This document shows positions 34,821 to 41,800 of a DNA stretch of 61,414 nt, one piece after another (position 1 is the first letter of the stretch; every line of letters starts with the position of its first letter). The stretch comes from Heteroruminococcus sp964369885 (GTDB lineage Bacteria > Bacillota > Clostridia > Oscillospirales > Ruminococcaceae). The stretch is from assembly GCA_964369885.1 (NCBI GenBank), contig CAYJGQ010000002.1, positions 1 through 61,414 on the forward strand. The letters run 5' to 3'. Under the pieces are notes generated by a model. That model searched no databases. It saw only the letters and a list, made by a program, of their open reading frames with translations, and was not told the DNA's origin. The position numbers and the translations under genes were made by a program.

Positions 34821-35948
34821 ATGAACAAGAAAACTTTTTGGCTATCACTACTATGCGCCTGCCTTGCCATACTGTTTTATATGCTTTTGCTAAGATGGGA
34901 CGAGCTGTTGCTGGCAATTAGCACCCTGCTTCGAATTCTTCGTCCGGCGGTGATGGGTTGCGCCCTGGCCTTTGTGCTTAATTTACTGCTTGTTAGGATA
35001 AAGCCGCTGTTTTCCAAAGGTGTTTTCAGGCGTTATAACAAGCTTGGCAATTCGCTTGCCATAGTAACGGTATACATTTTGTTTTTTGGACTTGTAGGTG
35101 GCATTACAATATTTGTTATTCCTCAATTTGCCGACAGCATTCAGCTTTTTGTAGGCAATTTTGAAGGTTATTATCAAAACATAGTTGCATTTTCAAATTG
35201 GCTAATCCCTCTTATCGATATAGTTTGGCTTGAGGACTTCTTGCTAACCCAGTTTAGAAATCTTGTGCAGGAAATCCCAGCTATTCTTGAGACGGTGGGC
35301 ATGGGGGTATTGGGCGCGGCCACAGGGTTTGCAGGTGGCATAGTCGACTCCATACTTGGGTTTATGGTGTCCATCTATCTGCTATCCGACAAGGAGGGCA
35401 TGTCCTCGGTATGCCGCCGCATAATAGTTAGATTTTTACCCCAAAAAGCCTCGGACGCCACCCTGCATGTAATCACGCTTACCTATAAATCCTTTGCAAG
35501 CTTTGTGGGTGGACAGTGCATAGAATCCATTGTAATTGGTCTGCTTTGCTTTATTGGCATGAGCATCTTCGGCTTTGCCTACGCACCACTGATAAGCGTT
35601 ATAATAGCTGTAACCAGCCTTATACCTATTGTGGGGCCAATACTTGGCACAATTCCAAGTGCACTAATACTCCTGCTTGTAGATCCCATGGACGCCGTTT
35701 GGTTTGTGGTATTCATCATAGTTTTACAGCAGCTCGAATCCAATCTCATCTACCCCCGTGTTGTGGGCACCTCGGTGGGGCTACCTGCACTTTGGGTGCT
35801 GTTGGCCGTCACGGTGGGGGCCGGCCTTGGGGGAATTGTGGGAATGCTGATGGGTATACCCGTGGCATCGGTTTTGCGCCAACTAATACTCGAAGCTCTT
35901 GAACGTCGCGAAAAAAACATTACACCTATCCCCGTAAAGGAAGAATAA
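34821..35948 (+). CDS. AI-2E family permease (DUF20/PerM)
   Basis: A 375-residue membrane protein of the AI-2E/PerM/YtvI family. Seven to eight membrane helices are visible, in two clusters (about 5-85 and 190-360), with the family's soluble helical insert between. LIPIVGPILGTIPSALI and GLPALWVLLAVTVG... are signature regions. Functions proven in the family are sodium-proton exchange and peptide or signal export, so the name AI-2E is only a family label. ATG 34821 follows GAGGTG. It ends two bases before the folT-like gene, so the pair is an operon. Confidence 0.85.
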   Translation: MNKKTFWLSLLCACLAILFYMLLLRWDELLLAISTLLRILRPAVMGCALAFVLNLLLVRIKPLFSKGVFRRYNKLGNSLAIVTVYILFFGLVGGITIFVIPQFADSIQLFVGNFEGYYQNIVAFSNWLIPLIDIVWLEDFLLTQFRNLVQEIPAILETVGMGVLGAATGFAGGIVDSILGFMVSIYLLSDKEGMSSVCRRIIVRFLPQKASDATLHVITLTYKSFASFVGGQCIESIVIGLLCFIGMSIFGFAYAPLISVIIAVTSLIPIVGPILGTIPSALILLLVDPMDAVWFVVFIIVLQQLESNLIYPRVVGTSVGLPALWVLLAVTVGAGLGGIVGMLMGIPVASVLRQLILEALERREKNITPIPVKEE

Positions 35949-35949
35949 A

Positions 35950-36477
35950 ATGAAATCAAGAAATTATGTTCACTCACTTGTTATGGCCTCGCTTTTTGTG
36001 GCCATGGATATTATATTTACACGCTTTTTCTCGGTACTGCTCTTTGGCATTGAGAGGGTAAGTTTACAGTTTTTGGCCACATCTATGTGTGCTGTAATGC
36101 TGGGGCCTGTATGGGGTGCCGTGGCCGCAATAGCCGGCGACACACTGGGCATGCTCATAAACTCGGCCGGCGTGGCCTACTTCCCCGGTTTTACTGTGTC
36201 GGCCGCACTGCGTGGCTACACCTACGGCATCATGCTACACCAAAAAGACCTTTCCTACCGCCGTGTACTTATAACCGAAGCCATTATCTCCATCGGCATA
36301 AATTTACTGCTAAACTCCATGTGGTTGTCGGTATTTTTTGGGCAGGCTTTTATGGGCATTTTGCTTGTAAAACTCCCCTTCAAGTTGGTGCTTACACCGC
36401 TGATATCCTGGATGCTTTACAGCATAATAAAGGCACTGCATCAACGTGGAATGCTTCAAAATCGCACACCGGCCTAA
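35950..36477 (+). CDS. folT: ECF transporter S component, FolT-like (folate)
   Basis: A 175-residue integral membrane protein with about six helices. GPVWGAVAAIAGDTLGMLIN and YFPGFTVSAALRGYTYGIML match the folate-family S component (G.V.G...D.LG, then FPGFT...RG). S components bind the vitamin outside and pair with a shared EcfA/A'/T module, none of which is in the window. The start ATG 35950 follows AAGGAAG. It forms an operon with the AI-2E permease gene, and ends at a terminator shared with the phage module. The related queuosine-precursor transporters are the main alternative. Confidence 0.8.
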   Translation: MKSRNYVHSLVMASLFVAMDIIFTRFFSVLLFGIERVSLQFLATSMCAVMLGPVWGAVAAIAGDTLGMLINSAGVAYFPGFTVSAALRGYTYGIMLHQKDLSYRRVLITEAIISIGINLLLNSMWLSVFFGQAFMGILLVKLPFKLVLTPLISWMLYSIIKALHQRGMLQNRTPA

Positions 36478-36481
36478 TAAC

Positions 36482-36523
36482 AAAAAACAGGGTACTGTTC
36501 AATATGAACAGTACCCTGTTTTC
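36482..36523. terminator. Bidirectional terminator between folT and the phage late module
   Basis: AAAACAGGGTACTGTTC and GAACAGTACCCTGTTTT form a perfect 17-base inverted repeat with a five-base loop and T tracts both ways. It sits a few bases past the last phage gene and past folT. Confidence 0.93.
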
Positions 36524-36526
36524 GCC

Positions 36527-37384
36527 TCACCCTCCCGACTTCTGCCAGCTCTCATAATCCTCCATGCTTATCTGCCCCCTCTCAAGGGCCATGCGTATCA
36601 TTCGGGAAAAGCCGTCATCGTCCATGCCATCACGCCACCCCTGAATAAGGCTTAACATGTCGGTGTTGCCGCCTGTCCCGCCCTCGTCCTGCTGTAACTC
36701 GGGGAGTTTTAGCGATGGGTGTGCCTCCTTGGTGTCGGCCGAAATGCTCACACCGGTGGCCAGCGCCTGCTCAAGGGCAAGCTGTGAGGCCTTCATTTTG
36801 TCGGCAAGGCTTACAAGTCCCACATTTCCTGCTCCCTCAAGTTTTGCCTCAATGTCGGCTATTGCCTGCCTGCGTTCCTGCTCAGCCATAAGCAGTGCAT
36901 CCCTGTAAATACGATCATTGTCGCTAAAAAGCATATCGGCCGCACCGGCCGACACCCCTGCCGTATCCTGTGCAAATTCGGCACGGTTTCGGCGGTAGTC
37001 GGCATATGCCTCCCTTACAATATCGTCATAGCTTTGGTTTACCTGCGCCGTCTGAGCCTTGCGTGCCGCCTCCTCCAGCGCAGCCTCCTGGGCGGCCTTT
37101 TGCGCCTCCTCGGCCCTCTTTCTGGCATCACTGCTCGAACCGCTTGAACTTCCACTTCCCGAGCTTCTCGAGCCGGTGTAGTAGTAACCCACCTCACCCT
37201 TTTGGGGCAGATCATTTGAGGAGTAAACCCCCGGCCTTATCTCGGTGGCACCACCACTGCCCGAGGAGGTCGCACTGCTTTTGGTGCTACTTCCACTGCT
37301 CTTTGTACTGCTTGTACTGCTTTTTTGGCTGTTATAATAGTCGTTCATCTTTTCATTTTCAATCTCTCGCCAGGTTTTTGCCAT
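36527..37384 (-). CDS. Phage-region Ser-rich hypothetical protein
   Basis: A 285-residue protein with a Ser/Thr/Gly-rich disordered first third (about 20-95), a Lys/Glu/Ala coiled-coil stretch (about 90-130 and 160-210), and a C-terminal helical part ending MLSLIQGWRDGMDDD. I do not recognise it. ATG 37384 lies after AAAGGGGA. It is the last gene of the phage late module, downstream of the amidase and of a terminator, so it may have its own promoter. Coiled coils plus a flexible arm fit a structural or late accessory protein. Confidence 0.65.
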   Translation of the reverse strand: MAKTWREIENEKMNDYYNSQKSSTSSTKSSGSSTKSSATSSGSGGATEIRPGVYSSNDLPQKGEVGYYYTGSRSSGSGSSSGSSSDARKRAEEAQKAAQEAALEEAARKAQTAQVNQSYDDIVREAYADYRRNRAEFAQDTAGVSAGAADMLFSDNDRIYRDALLMAEQERRQAIADIEAKLEGAGNVGLVSLADKMKASQLALEQALATGVSISADTKEAHPSLKLPELQQDEGGTGGNTDMLSLIQGWRDGMDDDGFSRMIRMALERGQISMEDYESWQKSGG

Positions 37385-37424
37385 TTATAATCCCCTTTCT
37401 GCCGCAACACGCGGCTTTGCCAAA

Positions 37425-37452
37425 TAAAAAAACCTCACTACATGTGTGAGGA
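37425..37452 (-). terminator. Rho-independent terminator after the phage amidase
   Basis: On the minus strand CCTCAC pairs with GTGAGG around a seven-base loop, followed by seven T residues. It lies between the amidase and the Ser-rich gene. Confidence 0.85.
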
Positions 37453-37552
37453 GGATGGTAGAACACTCGATTTTATTGACGGCTATGTAAGGGGCCCTTT
37501 CGGGCTCCTTTTTTTGCGCGACTATCCTCTGACAGCCTGCAAAAAGTTATGC

Positions 37553-38311
37553 TTATTCTCCAAGAAGTGCTATGATGCGGTCGAGCAGTGCCACAAGGGC
37601 CTTGCGCTCCTCCTCATACTTTTGCACCAACTGTTCAAGCTCTTTTGCGGCCTGTTGGTACTGATCATCATCTGCTGTGTTTTGCTCTGTGGTAGCGCCG
37701 ATGCTTGGAGCGGTTGCGGCGGCGGTGTAACTGCGTCCAAGGTACTTACAGCTACTCTTTACCACATACTCGGCAATCTCACCAAGATGCTTATCAAACA
37801 GCATGTTGTCACGATCGTTACCCATAAAGCCAAGCTCAAGGAGCATACTTGGGGATTGGGTTTGGGCATTCACCCAGTAGTTTTGCTTTGGTGATGCAAT
37901 ATATCCACGGTTTACACCGGGGTTGCATGTTCCGCCACGCACCTTAAATCCAATTGTTTCAAAGCCTTTTATCATGTCCCCTGCCCAGTTGCAAATACCC
38001 TGCCCTGCGCCCGAGTGTATCCAAATTTCCACGCCGTTTGCATCGGTGCTGGCCGCTCCGTTGCGGTGGCAGGAAATGGCCAGATCGCAATCGTTTTGGT
38101 TCTCGATTTTTGTGCGCTGGGTCAGCGAGATGGTTTTGTCGTCGGTTCGGGTTGCTACAACATCAAAGCCCTGACGCTTGAATGCCGTGGTAAGCGACGC
38201 TGCAAACACTAAATTATCCTGCTTTTCGGTCCGTCCCCCGGGCGATACCGCACCGGGATCTTTACCGCCGTGTCCCGGATCTATCCACACGGTTGGTCTT
38301 GTTTTAGCCAT
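37553..38311 (-). CDS. Phage endolysin: N-acetylmuramoyl-L-alanine amidase (Amidase_3)
   Basis: A 252-residue zinc amidase that cuts the bond between muramic acid and the peptide stem. IDPGHGGKDPGAV (zinc His), a Glu in RTEKQD, CHRNGA (second His), and the late LLELGFMGNDRDN (catalytic Glu) follow the Amidase_3/CwlD order. The C-terminal ~50 residues are a Glu/Lys/Gln coiled-coil (AKELEQLVQKYEEERKALVALL), not a normal wall-binding repeat. ATG 38311 is 12 bases after AAAGGAGG. With the holin two genes upstream it forms the lysis cassette. Confidence 0.88.
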   Translation of the reverse strand: MAKTRPTVWIDPGHGGKDPGAVSPGGRTEKQDNLVFAASLTTAFKRQGFDVVATRTDDKTISLTQRTKIENQNDCDLAISCHRNGAASTDANGVEIWIHSGAGQGICNWAGDMIKGFETIGFKVRGGTCNPGVNRGYIASPKQNYWVNAQTQSPSMLLELGFMGNDRDNMLFDKHLGEIAEYVVKSSCKYLGRSYTAAATAPSIGATTEQNTADDDQYQQAAKELEQLVQKYEEERKALVALLDRIIALLGE

Positions 38312-38377
38312 CTGTCGAGTGTCCTCCTTTAGGTTCTCTGCGCTGTGTTTATAAGCCCACAGGCTCCTAAACACAGC

Positions 38378-38539
38378 CTATTTTTTGTCCTGCCAAAGTT
38401 CTTTTTCCCAGTTGTCGTACACACCGTTTTTATGGTTTTCGCGAAGCTGAGCAAAGCTCATGCGCTCGCCTCTAACATCCACAACCTCGGTTTCGGGTGG
38501 CAAATCCCAGTTGTCGGACGAAAACATTTTATTTGACAT
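38378..38539 (-). CDS. Small phage-region protein, hypothetical
   Basis: A 53-residue protein without a membrane segment, rich in Asp/Glu/Asn and Trp (DNWDLPPETEVVDVRG, VYDNWEKELW). I do not recognise a family. I list it because ATG 38539 follows GGAG and it lies between the lysis genes. The preceding intergenic repeat ends exactly at its ribosome site, so its translation may depend on that repeat. Confidence 0.55.
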   Translation of the reverse strand: MSNKMFSSDNWDLPPETEVVDVRGERMSFAQLRENHKNGVYDNWEKELWQDKK

Positions 38540-38543
38540 ATTA

Positions 38544-38954
38544 AATCTCCGTTCTGTGCATCGCACAAATAGTTTTTAATAATCTTAGAATGGAATGGAG
38601 ATTTATTTGGCATCTCGCCCGTCCTCGGGCGAGGCCTTATAAATAATATTTTAGCGTAATATTTTACGCTAANNNNNNNNNNNNNNNNNNNNNNNNNNNN
38701 NNNNNNNNNNNNNNNNNNNNNNNNNNNNNNNNNNNNNNNNNNNNNNNNNNNNNNNNNNNNNNNNNNNNNNNNCCCGTCCTCGGGCGAGGCCTTATAAATA
38801 ATATTTTAGCGTAATATTTTACGCTAAATCTCCGCTGTGTGCATCGCACAAATAGTTTTAATAATCTTAGAATGGAATGGAGATTTATTTGGCATCTCGC
38901 CCGTCCTCGGGCGAGGCCTTATAAATAATATTTTAGCGTAATATTTTACGCTAA
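38544..38954. repeat. Tandem ~127-bp repeat array, interrupted by an assembly gap
   Basis: A unit of 127-128 bases occurs at 38545-38672 and 38828-38954, with the right half of another copy at 38773-38827, so at least three copies. Each holds CGCCCG/CGGGCG and TTAGCGTAA/TTACGCTAA inverted repeats, TGTGC/GCACA, and a GGAGATTT motif on the minus strand. The 100 N (38673-38772) start exactly at a unit boundary; 100 is not the length the array predicts (72 or 199), so the gap is probably an assembly estimate. Confidence 0.9.
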
Positions 38955-39418
38955 TTCTCCTTACCTACTACTTCTTGGCCATATTCCGTCCCCTGCTTAA
39001 CCCACATAATAAGTGGTTTTAGGAAGGGGGGCAGTGCTACGCCAATATCATCTATATTTTCTAAGATAGAAATTATCTCGTTTATTAAAAGCCATACCGC
39101 CACGGCAATGGCAACCGGGGTGTTAAAGGGTAGATTGATGTTAAGGTCGGAGGCGGCATACACAAGCAGCCAATCCACCGCACCGCCAATACCCACCAAA
39201 AACCACATGCACACCTTTTTTAGTATGCCGCTAAAGCCCCTGCCGCTTTGGCGCTGTTGCCCACGATAGGGCGCCGCCACAAGGCCGGTGATATAATCGA
39301 CAACATTCAGTCCTACAAGGATATACATCGGTATTGCCAACATACCAAGCCAGGCGGTCAGTGCAGTAAATCCTCCTACAACTATACCCTTTTGCAGTCC
39401 TGTCGATTGATTTCCCAT
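38951..39418 (-). CDS. Phage holin (phi LC3/TcdE-type holin_4 family)
   Basis: A 155-residue holin of the toxin-secretion/phage-lysis family. ITGLVAAPYRGQQRQSGRGF is the family signature between helix 2 and the short cytosolic part (D...GL..A.......S..G..GI..K). Hydrophobic segments lie about 10-40, 70-95 and 105-125. It makes lesions in the membrane so the amidase can reach the wall. I start at ATG 39418, behind GAGGAGA; the frame runs back to 39451. The stop codon (38951-38953) lies in the last copy of the 127-bp repeat. Confidence 0.87.
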   Translation of the reverse strand: MGNQSTGLQKGIVVGGFTALTAWLGMLAIPMYILVGLNVVDYITGLVAAPYRGQQRQSGRGFSGILKKVCMWFLVGIGGAVDWLLVYAASDLNINLPFNTPVAIAVAVWLLINEIISILENIDDIGVALPPFLKPLIMWVKQGTEYGQEVVGKEN

Positions 39419-39468
39419 TTTAATTCTCCTCTCATAGTTGCGCCGCCCCAAAACATTGGGACACAGCG

Positions 39469-39621
39469 CTACAAGTTTAATTCTTCCGCTGAGCTCTGCA
39501 TTTTACAGGCCGTCATTATCTTTTCAAACTCGGAGGTCGTGATAAAAATGGGAACATACCTCTTTAGCTGATCTTCGGTGATGTTCTTATTGGTCATACA
39601 GTACAGTAAAAACTCAAACAT
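39469..39621 (-). CDS. Small phage protein, XkdX-like
   Basis: A 50-residue frame, starting ATG 39621, that overlaps the end of the gene before it by eight bases and has a GGGGGTGGG ribosome site. The segment MTNKNITEDQLKRYVPIF then ITTSEFEKIMTA recalls XkdX, a short tail-region protein with an ITEEQ..AV..G.IT..EYEEI pattern. XkdX genes commonly lie just before the holin, as here. The match is by eye and short, so the family call is tentative, but overlap and position support a real gene. Confidence 0.55.
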   Translation of the reverse strand: MFEFLLYCMTNKNITEDQLKRYVPIFITTSEFEKIMTACKMQSSAEELNL

Positions 39622-39928
39622 CACGCCCACCCCCCATGCCGTTATTCATAAGCTCCAAAACCGCCCCATTTATAAGCGAAAGCTCCTGCCGCAGGGTCTC
39701 AATCTCGTCGGCTGTAGTTTTTGCAGGTTTAAGTGGCTGGTTTTCTCTAAAAAACACCCCATCAACCCATCTATCACCGATATTCACTCGGTACCCACCG
39801 CAGTCCCACAGCACTCTTTTTCGGTCAAGCTGTAAGGCAACCCCGCTCACTTCACTATATTCAATCAGGTTTACAACCGTTCCTTGTTTTGCCGATACAT
39901 CATCCAAAATAATTACAGCCTTTTTCAT
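39614..39928 (-). CDS. Phage tail-region protein, hypothetical
   Basis: A 104-residue protein with mixed beta strands (KKAVIILDDVSAKQGTVVNL, WDCGGYRVNIGDRWVDGVFF) and a C-terminal helix that could form a coiled coil (ADEIETLRQELSLINGAVLELM). No named domain is recognised. It sits between the fibre gene and the XkdX-like gene, a place where phages carry fibre-assembly or XkdW-like proteins. ATG 39928, with AGGGAAAT before it. Confidence 0.6.
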   Translation of the reverse strand: MKKAVIILDDVSAKQGTVVNLIEYSEVSGVALQLDRKRVLWDCGGYRVNIGDRWVDGVFFRENQPLKPAKTTADEIETLRQELSLINGAVLELMNNGMGGGRDV

Positions 39929-39946
39929 TTCCCTTAAACCTCCCTG

Positions 39947-41140
39947 TTATTCGCTCTCACGATTCCAACGTATAATCACTATGCCCGATCCTCCATCGCC
40001 GCAGGTTGAAATATCGTTTTGCAGATATTTCTGCCCACCGCCACCACCGCCTCCTGTGTTGGGTGTGCCGTTTTCTCCGGCGTAGGTTGTGGCATCGGCG
40101 CTGTAATAACCGCCATTGCCGCCACCCCCTGCCCCACCTATACCTATTGCATCGGCCGGTGGCAGGGTGCCGGGTTCGGTTGTGCAAACTCCGGCCGCAC
40201 CACCTCCTGCATACAGCGTCCCACCCGGTTCTCCAAAGGCTCGGGTGGTTCCACCCTGCCCCTGTCCATGTCCTGCCTCTATTGGCACAAACTCCACATC
40301 GGGGTGGTCCTGTCCGTCACTACCGTCACTGCCGCCGTAGCCGCCATAGCCATAACCCCGTATTCTGGATTTTTCCCCTATGCCACCGCCACTGCCACCG
40401 CTCGAGCTTACCGAAATCTCACCCTCCGCCATCACAGCGCCCGTGGCCCCCTGTGCCACTATCACATCCTCACCGCCCTCGCTGCGCAGATGGCTACTGC
40501 CTGCGCTCTGCCCAAGCTCTGCGCCGGGTGCGCCTGTTCCTATTTGCACCTCAAAATACTCGTTGTACTCCACATTCCAGCCAAGGCGTGTAACTGTGTA
40601 GCCGCCACTGCCCCCCATACTTCCGCCAAAAAAACCACCGGGGTCGCCCCCTGCACCACCGCCCCCTACTGCAAACACATCATAAACCCCTCTTGCAAGC
40701 AGGACATTTCCGCTCGAGTACAGCTCTATACTGCCCTGCCTCTCATTGCCCACAACGGCGTGGCTCCCTGTGAATTTTGGTATGTGAAATCCCGTTGGTG
40801 CCCCCTCTACCACAGCGCCCGTAATGTCGGTCTGAAACTGTCTGCGCCCATTAAAGGGAAAGGCTCTGTAATAGTATTTGTTGCCGTTTTCAAGCTCGGT
40901 GTCGGTGTAGGCGGTGCTCTGCGCTCCCACCGTCAATTTTTCACCATCGTTTACGGTTTTGGGTATTTCCAAAAGCTTTCGGGTAATTATCATCCCCTTG
41001 TAGTTTTGGGTGTCATCAGGTAGCGACCAACTAAGATACACCCTCCCCTCAACCGAGGAGGCCTCAAAGTTTTTTATCTGAGGTGGCAGGGTCTGTGTCG
41101 AGCCTCCACCCAGTGTCACCCCTCTGCCATATATGCTCAT
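39947..41140 (-). CDS. Glycine-rich phage tail fibre/receptor-binding protein with Fn3-like domain
   Basis: A 397-residue protein. Residues 17-115 resemble a fibronectin type III domain (IKNFEASSVEGRVYLSWSLP, then YTDTELENGNKYYYRAFP). The rest is a beta-rich and strongly Gly-rich region (GGGGAGGDPGGFFGG, later GGAGGGGNGG and GGGGGGGQKY) ending in WNRES. This resembles C-terminal Gly-rich domains of phage tail fibres and bacterial surface proteins that form polyglycine-helix bundles. Likely a receptor-binding fibre. The ATG overlaps the stop of the previous gene (ATGA), showing coupling. Confidence 0.7.
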   Translation of the reverse strand: MSIYGRGVTLGGGSTQTLPPQIKNFEASSVEGRVYLSWSLPDDTQNYKGMIITRKLLEIPKTVNDGEKLTVGAQSTAYTDTELENGNKYYYRAFPFNGRRQFQTDITGAVVEGAPTGFHIPKFTGSHAVVGNERQGSIELYSSGNVLLARGVYDVFAVGGGGAGGDPGGFFGGSMGGSGGYTVTRLGWNVEYNEYFEVQIGTGAPGAELGQSAGSSHLRSEGGEDVIVAQGATGAVMAEGEISVSSSGGSGGGIGEKSRIRGYGYGGYGGSDGSDGQDHPDVEFVPIEAGHGQGQGGTTRAFGEPGGTLYAGGGAAGVCTTEPGTLPPADAIGIGGAGGGGNGGYYSADATTYAGENGTPNTGGGGGGGQKYLQNDISTCGDGGSGIVIIRWNRESE

Positions 41141-41766
41141 AAATCCACCTCCACAAGTTCCACCTGCATTAGCATGTCCTCGGGGGGCATGTCACCCAAA
41201 ATTGTAAATATGGCCTGACCGTCACGGTTTTCGGATATTATGGCCTGTATGCCTGCATTGTCCATATAGGCAAGCAGCTCTATATCGGGCGAAATGTTAA
41301 CCTGCATATACTCGGTAAGGCCGGGTATAAATGCCGACTGGTAAAAACTCGGTATGCCGTTGTGCAGCTCCCCCGCACTCCAGCTTTGCTTTGCCAGGGT
41401 AACTTGTCGGGTCATCACGCGGGATTTGCCATCCCATGTTTGACGCTCAGTGGGGGTAACTCCACCCCCTTCAATCACGGTGCGGTCTATGTACTGGCGC
41501 AGTCCCAGCAGTAGCTGCTGTACCGTTTGACCGTCAATACCGCTTATGGGGTATGCCCCAATTTGCTCGGCGCCTCCCTGCGCCATGAGGGTGTCTATTA
41601 GGGCGTTAAAGCGTGGTGCCACCACCTGACTTATCAGCCTGTCGAATATAGATTTGTTTTCCTGCACCGTGCCATCAAGCGGATTTGCCGCCGCCACAAC
41701 CCCATACTGTGATATCTCCTCGGGCGTGATTTTGTGCTCGCTTAGCAGGGTGTGCAAACTGCTCAT
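41137..41766 (-). CDS. Phage tail/baseplate-region structural protein, hypothetical
   Basis: A 209-residue soluble protein with no domain I recognise. It begins with a helical part (about 1-60), has a central Gly-rich turn (GGGVTPTERQTWDGKSRV), and ends with a beta-rich section rich in acidic residues (MLMQVELVEVDL). It is joined to the fibre gene by a four-base overlap and follows the tail stalk gene. ATG 41766 is preceded by GGAGGTG. Position suggests a tail-end or fibre-attachment protein. Confidence 0.62.
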   Translation of the reverse strand: MSSLHTLLSEHKITPEEISQYGVVAAANPLDGTVQENKSIFDRLISQVVAPRFNALIDTLMAQGGAEQIGAYPISGIDGQTVQQLLLGLRQYIDRTVIEGGGVTPTERQTWDGKSRVMTRQVTLAKQSWSAGELHNGIPSFYQSAFIPGLTEYMQVNISPDIELLAYMDNAGIQAIISENRDGQAIFTILGDMPPEDMLMQVELVEVDL

Positions 41767-41800
41767 CTGTTCACCTCCATGATTTTGGCCGTCCTTTGCC

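Noticed and set aside
37488..37517. A terminator with stem GGGGCCC/GGGCTCC at 37488-37517
   Set aside because: The T run is on the plus strand, where no gene ends; on the minus strand it has no U tract. The nearby stem at 37425-37452 is the better terminator for the amidase.
36477..37553. Complete inducible prophage with att sites
   Set aside because: No integrase, repressor or flanking direct repeat was found at the module edges; only late genes are present in the window.
38664..38849. A frame running through the N gap
   Set aside because: More than half is unknown bases; it only reflects the repeat sequence.
38544..38954. CRISPR array
   Set aside because: The units are 127 bases, adjacent to each other without unique spacers, and no cas gene is near.
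40019..41023. A 334-codon plus-strand frame opposite the glycine-rich fibre gene
   Set aside because: It is the antisense of a Gly-rich gene with biased third bases; it has no ribosome site and the Cys/His/Pro/Ala-rich protein makes no sense.
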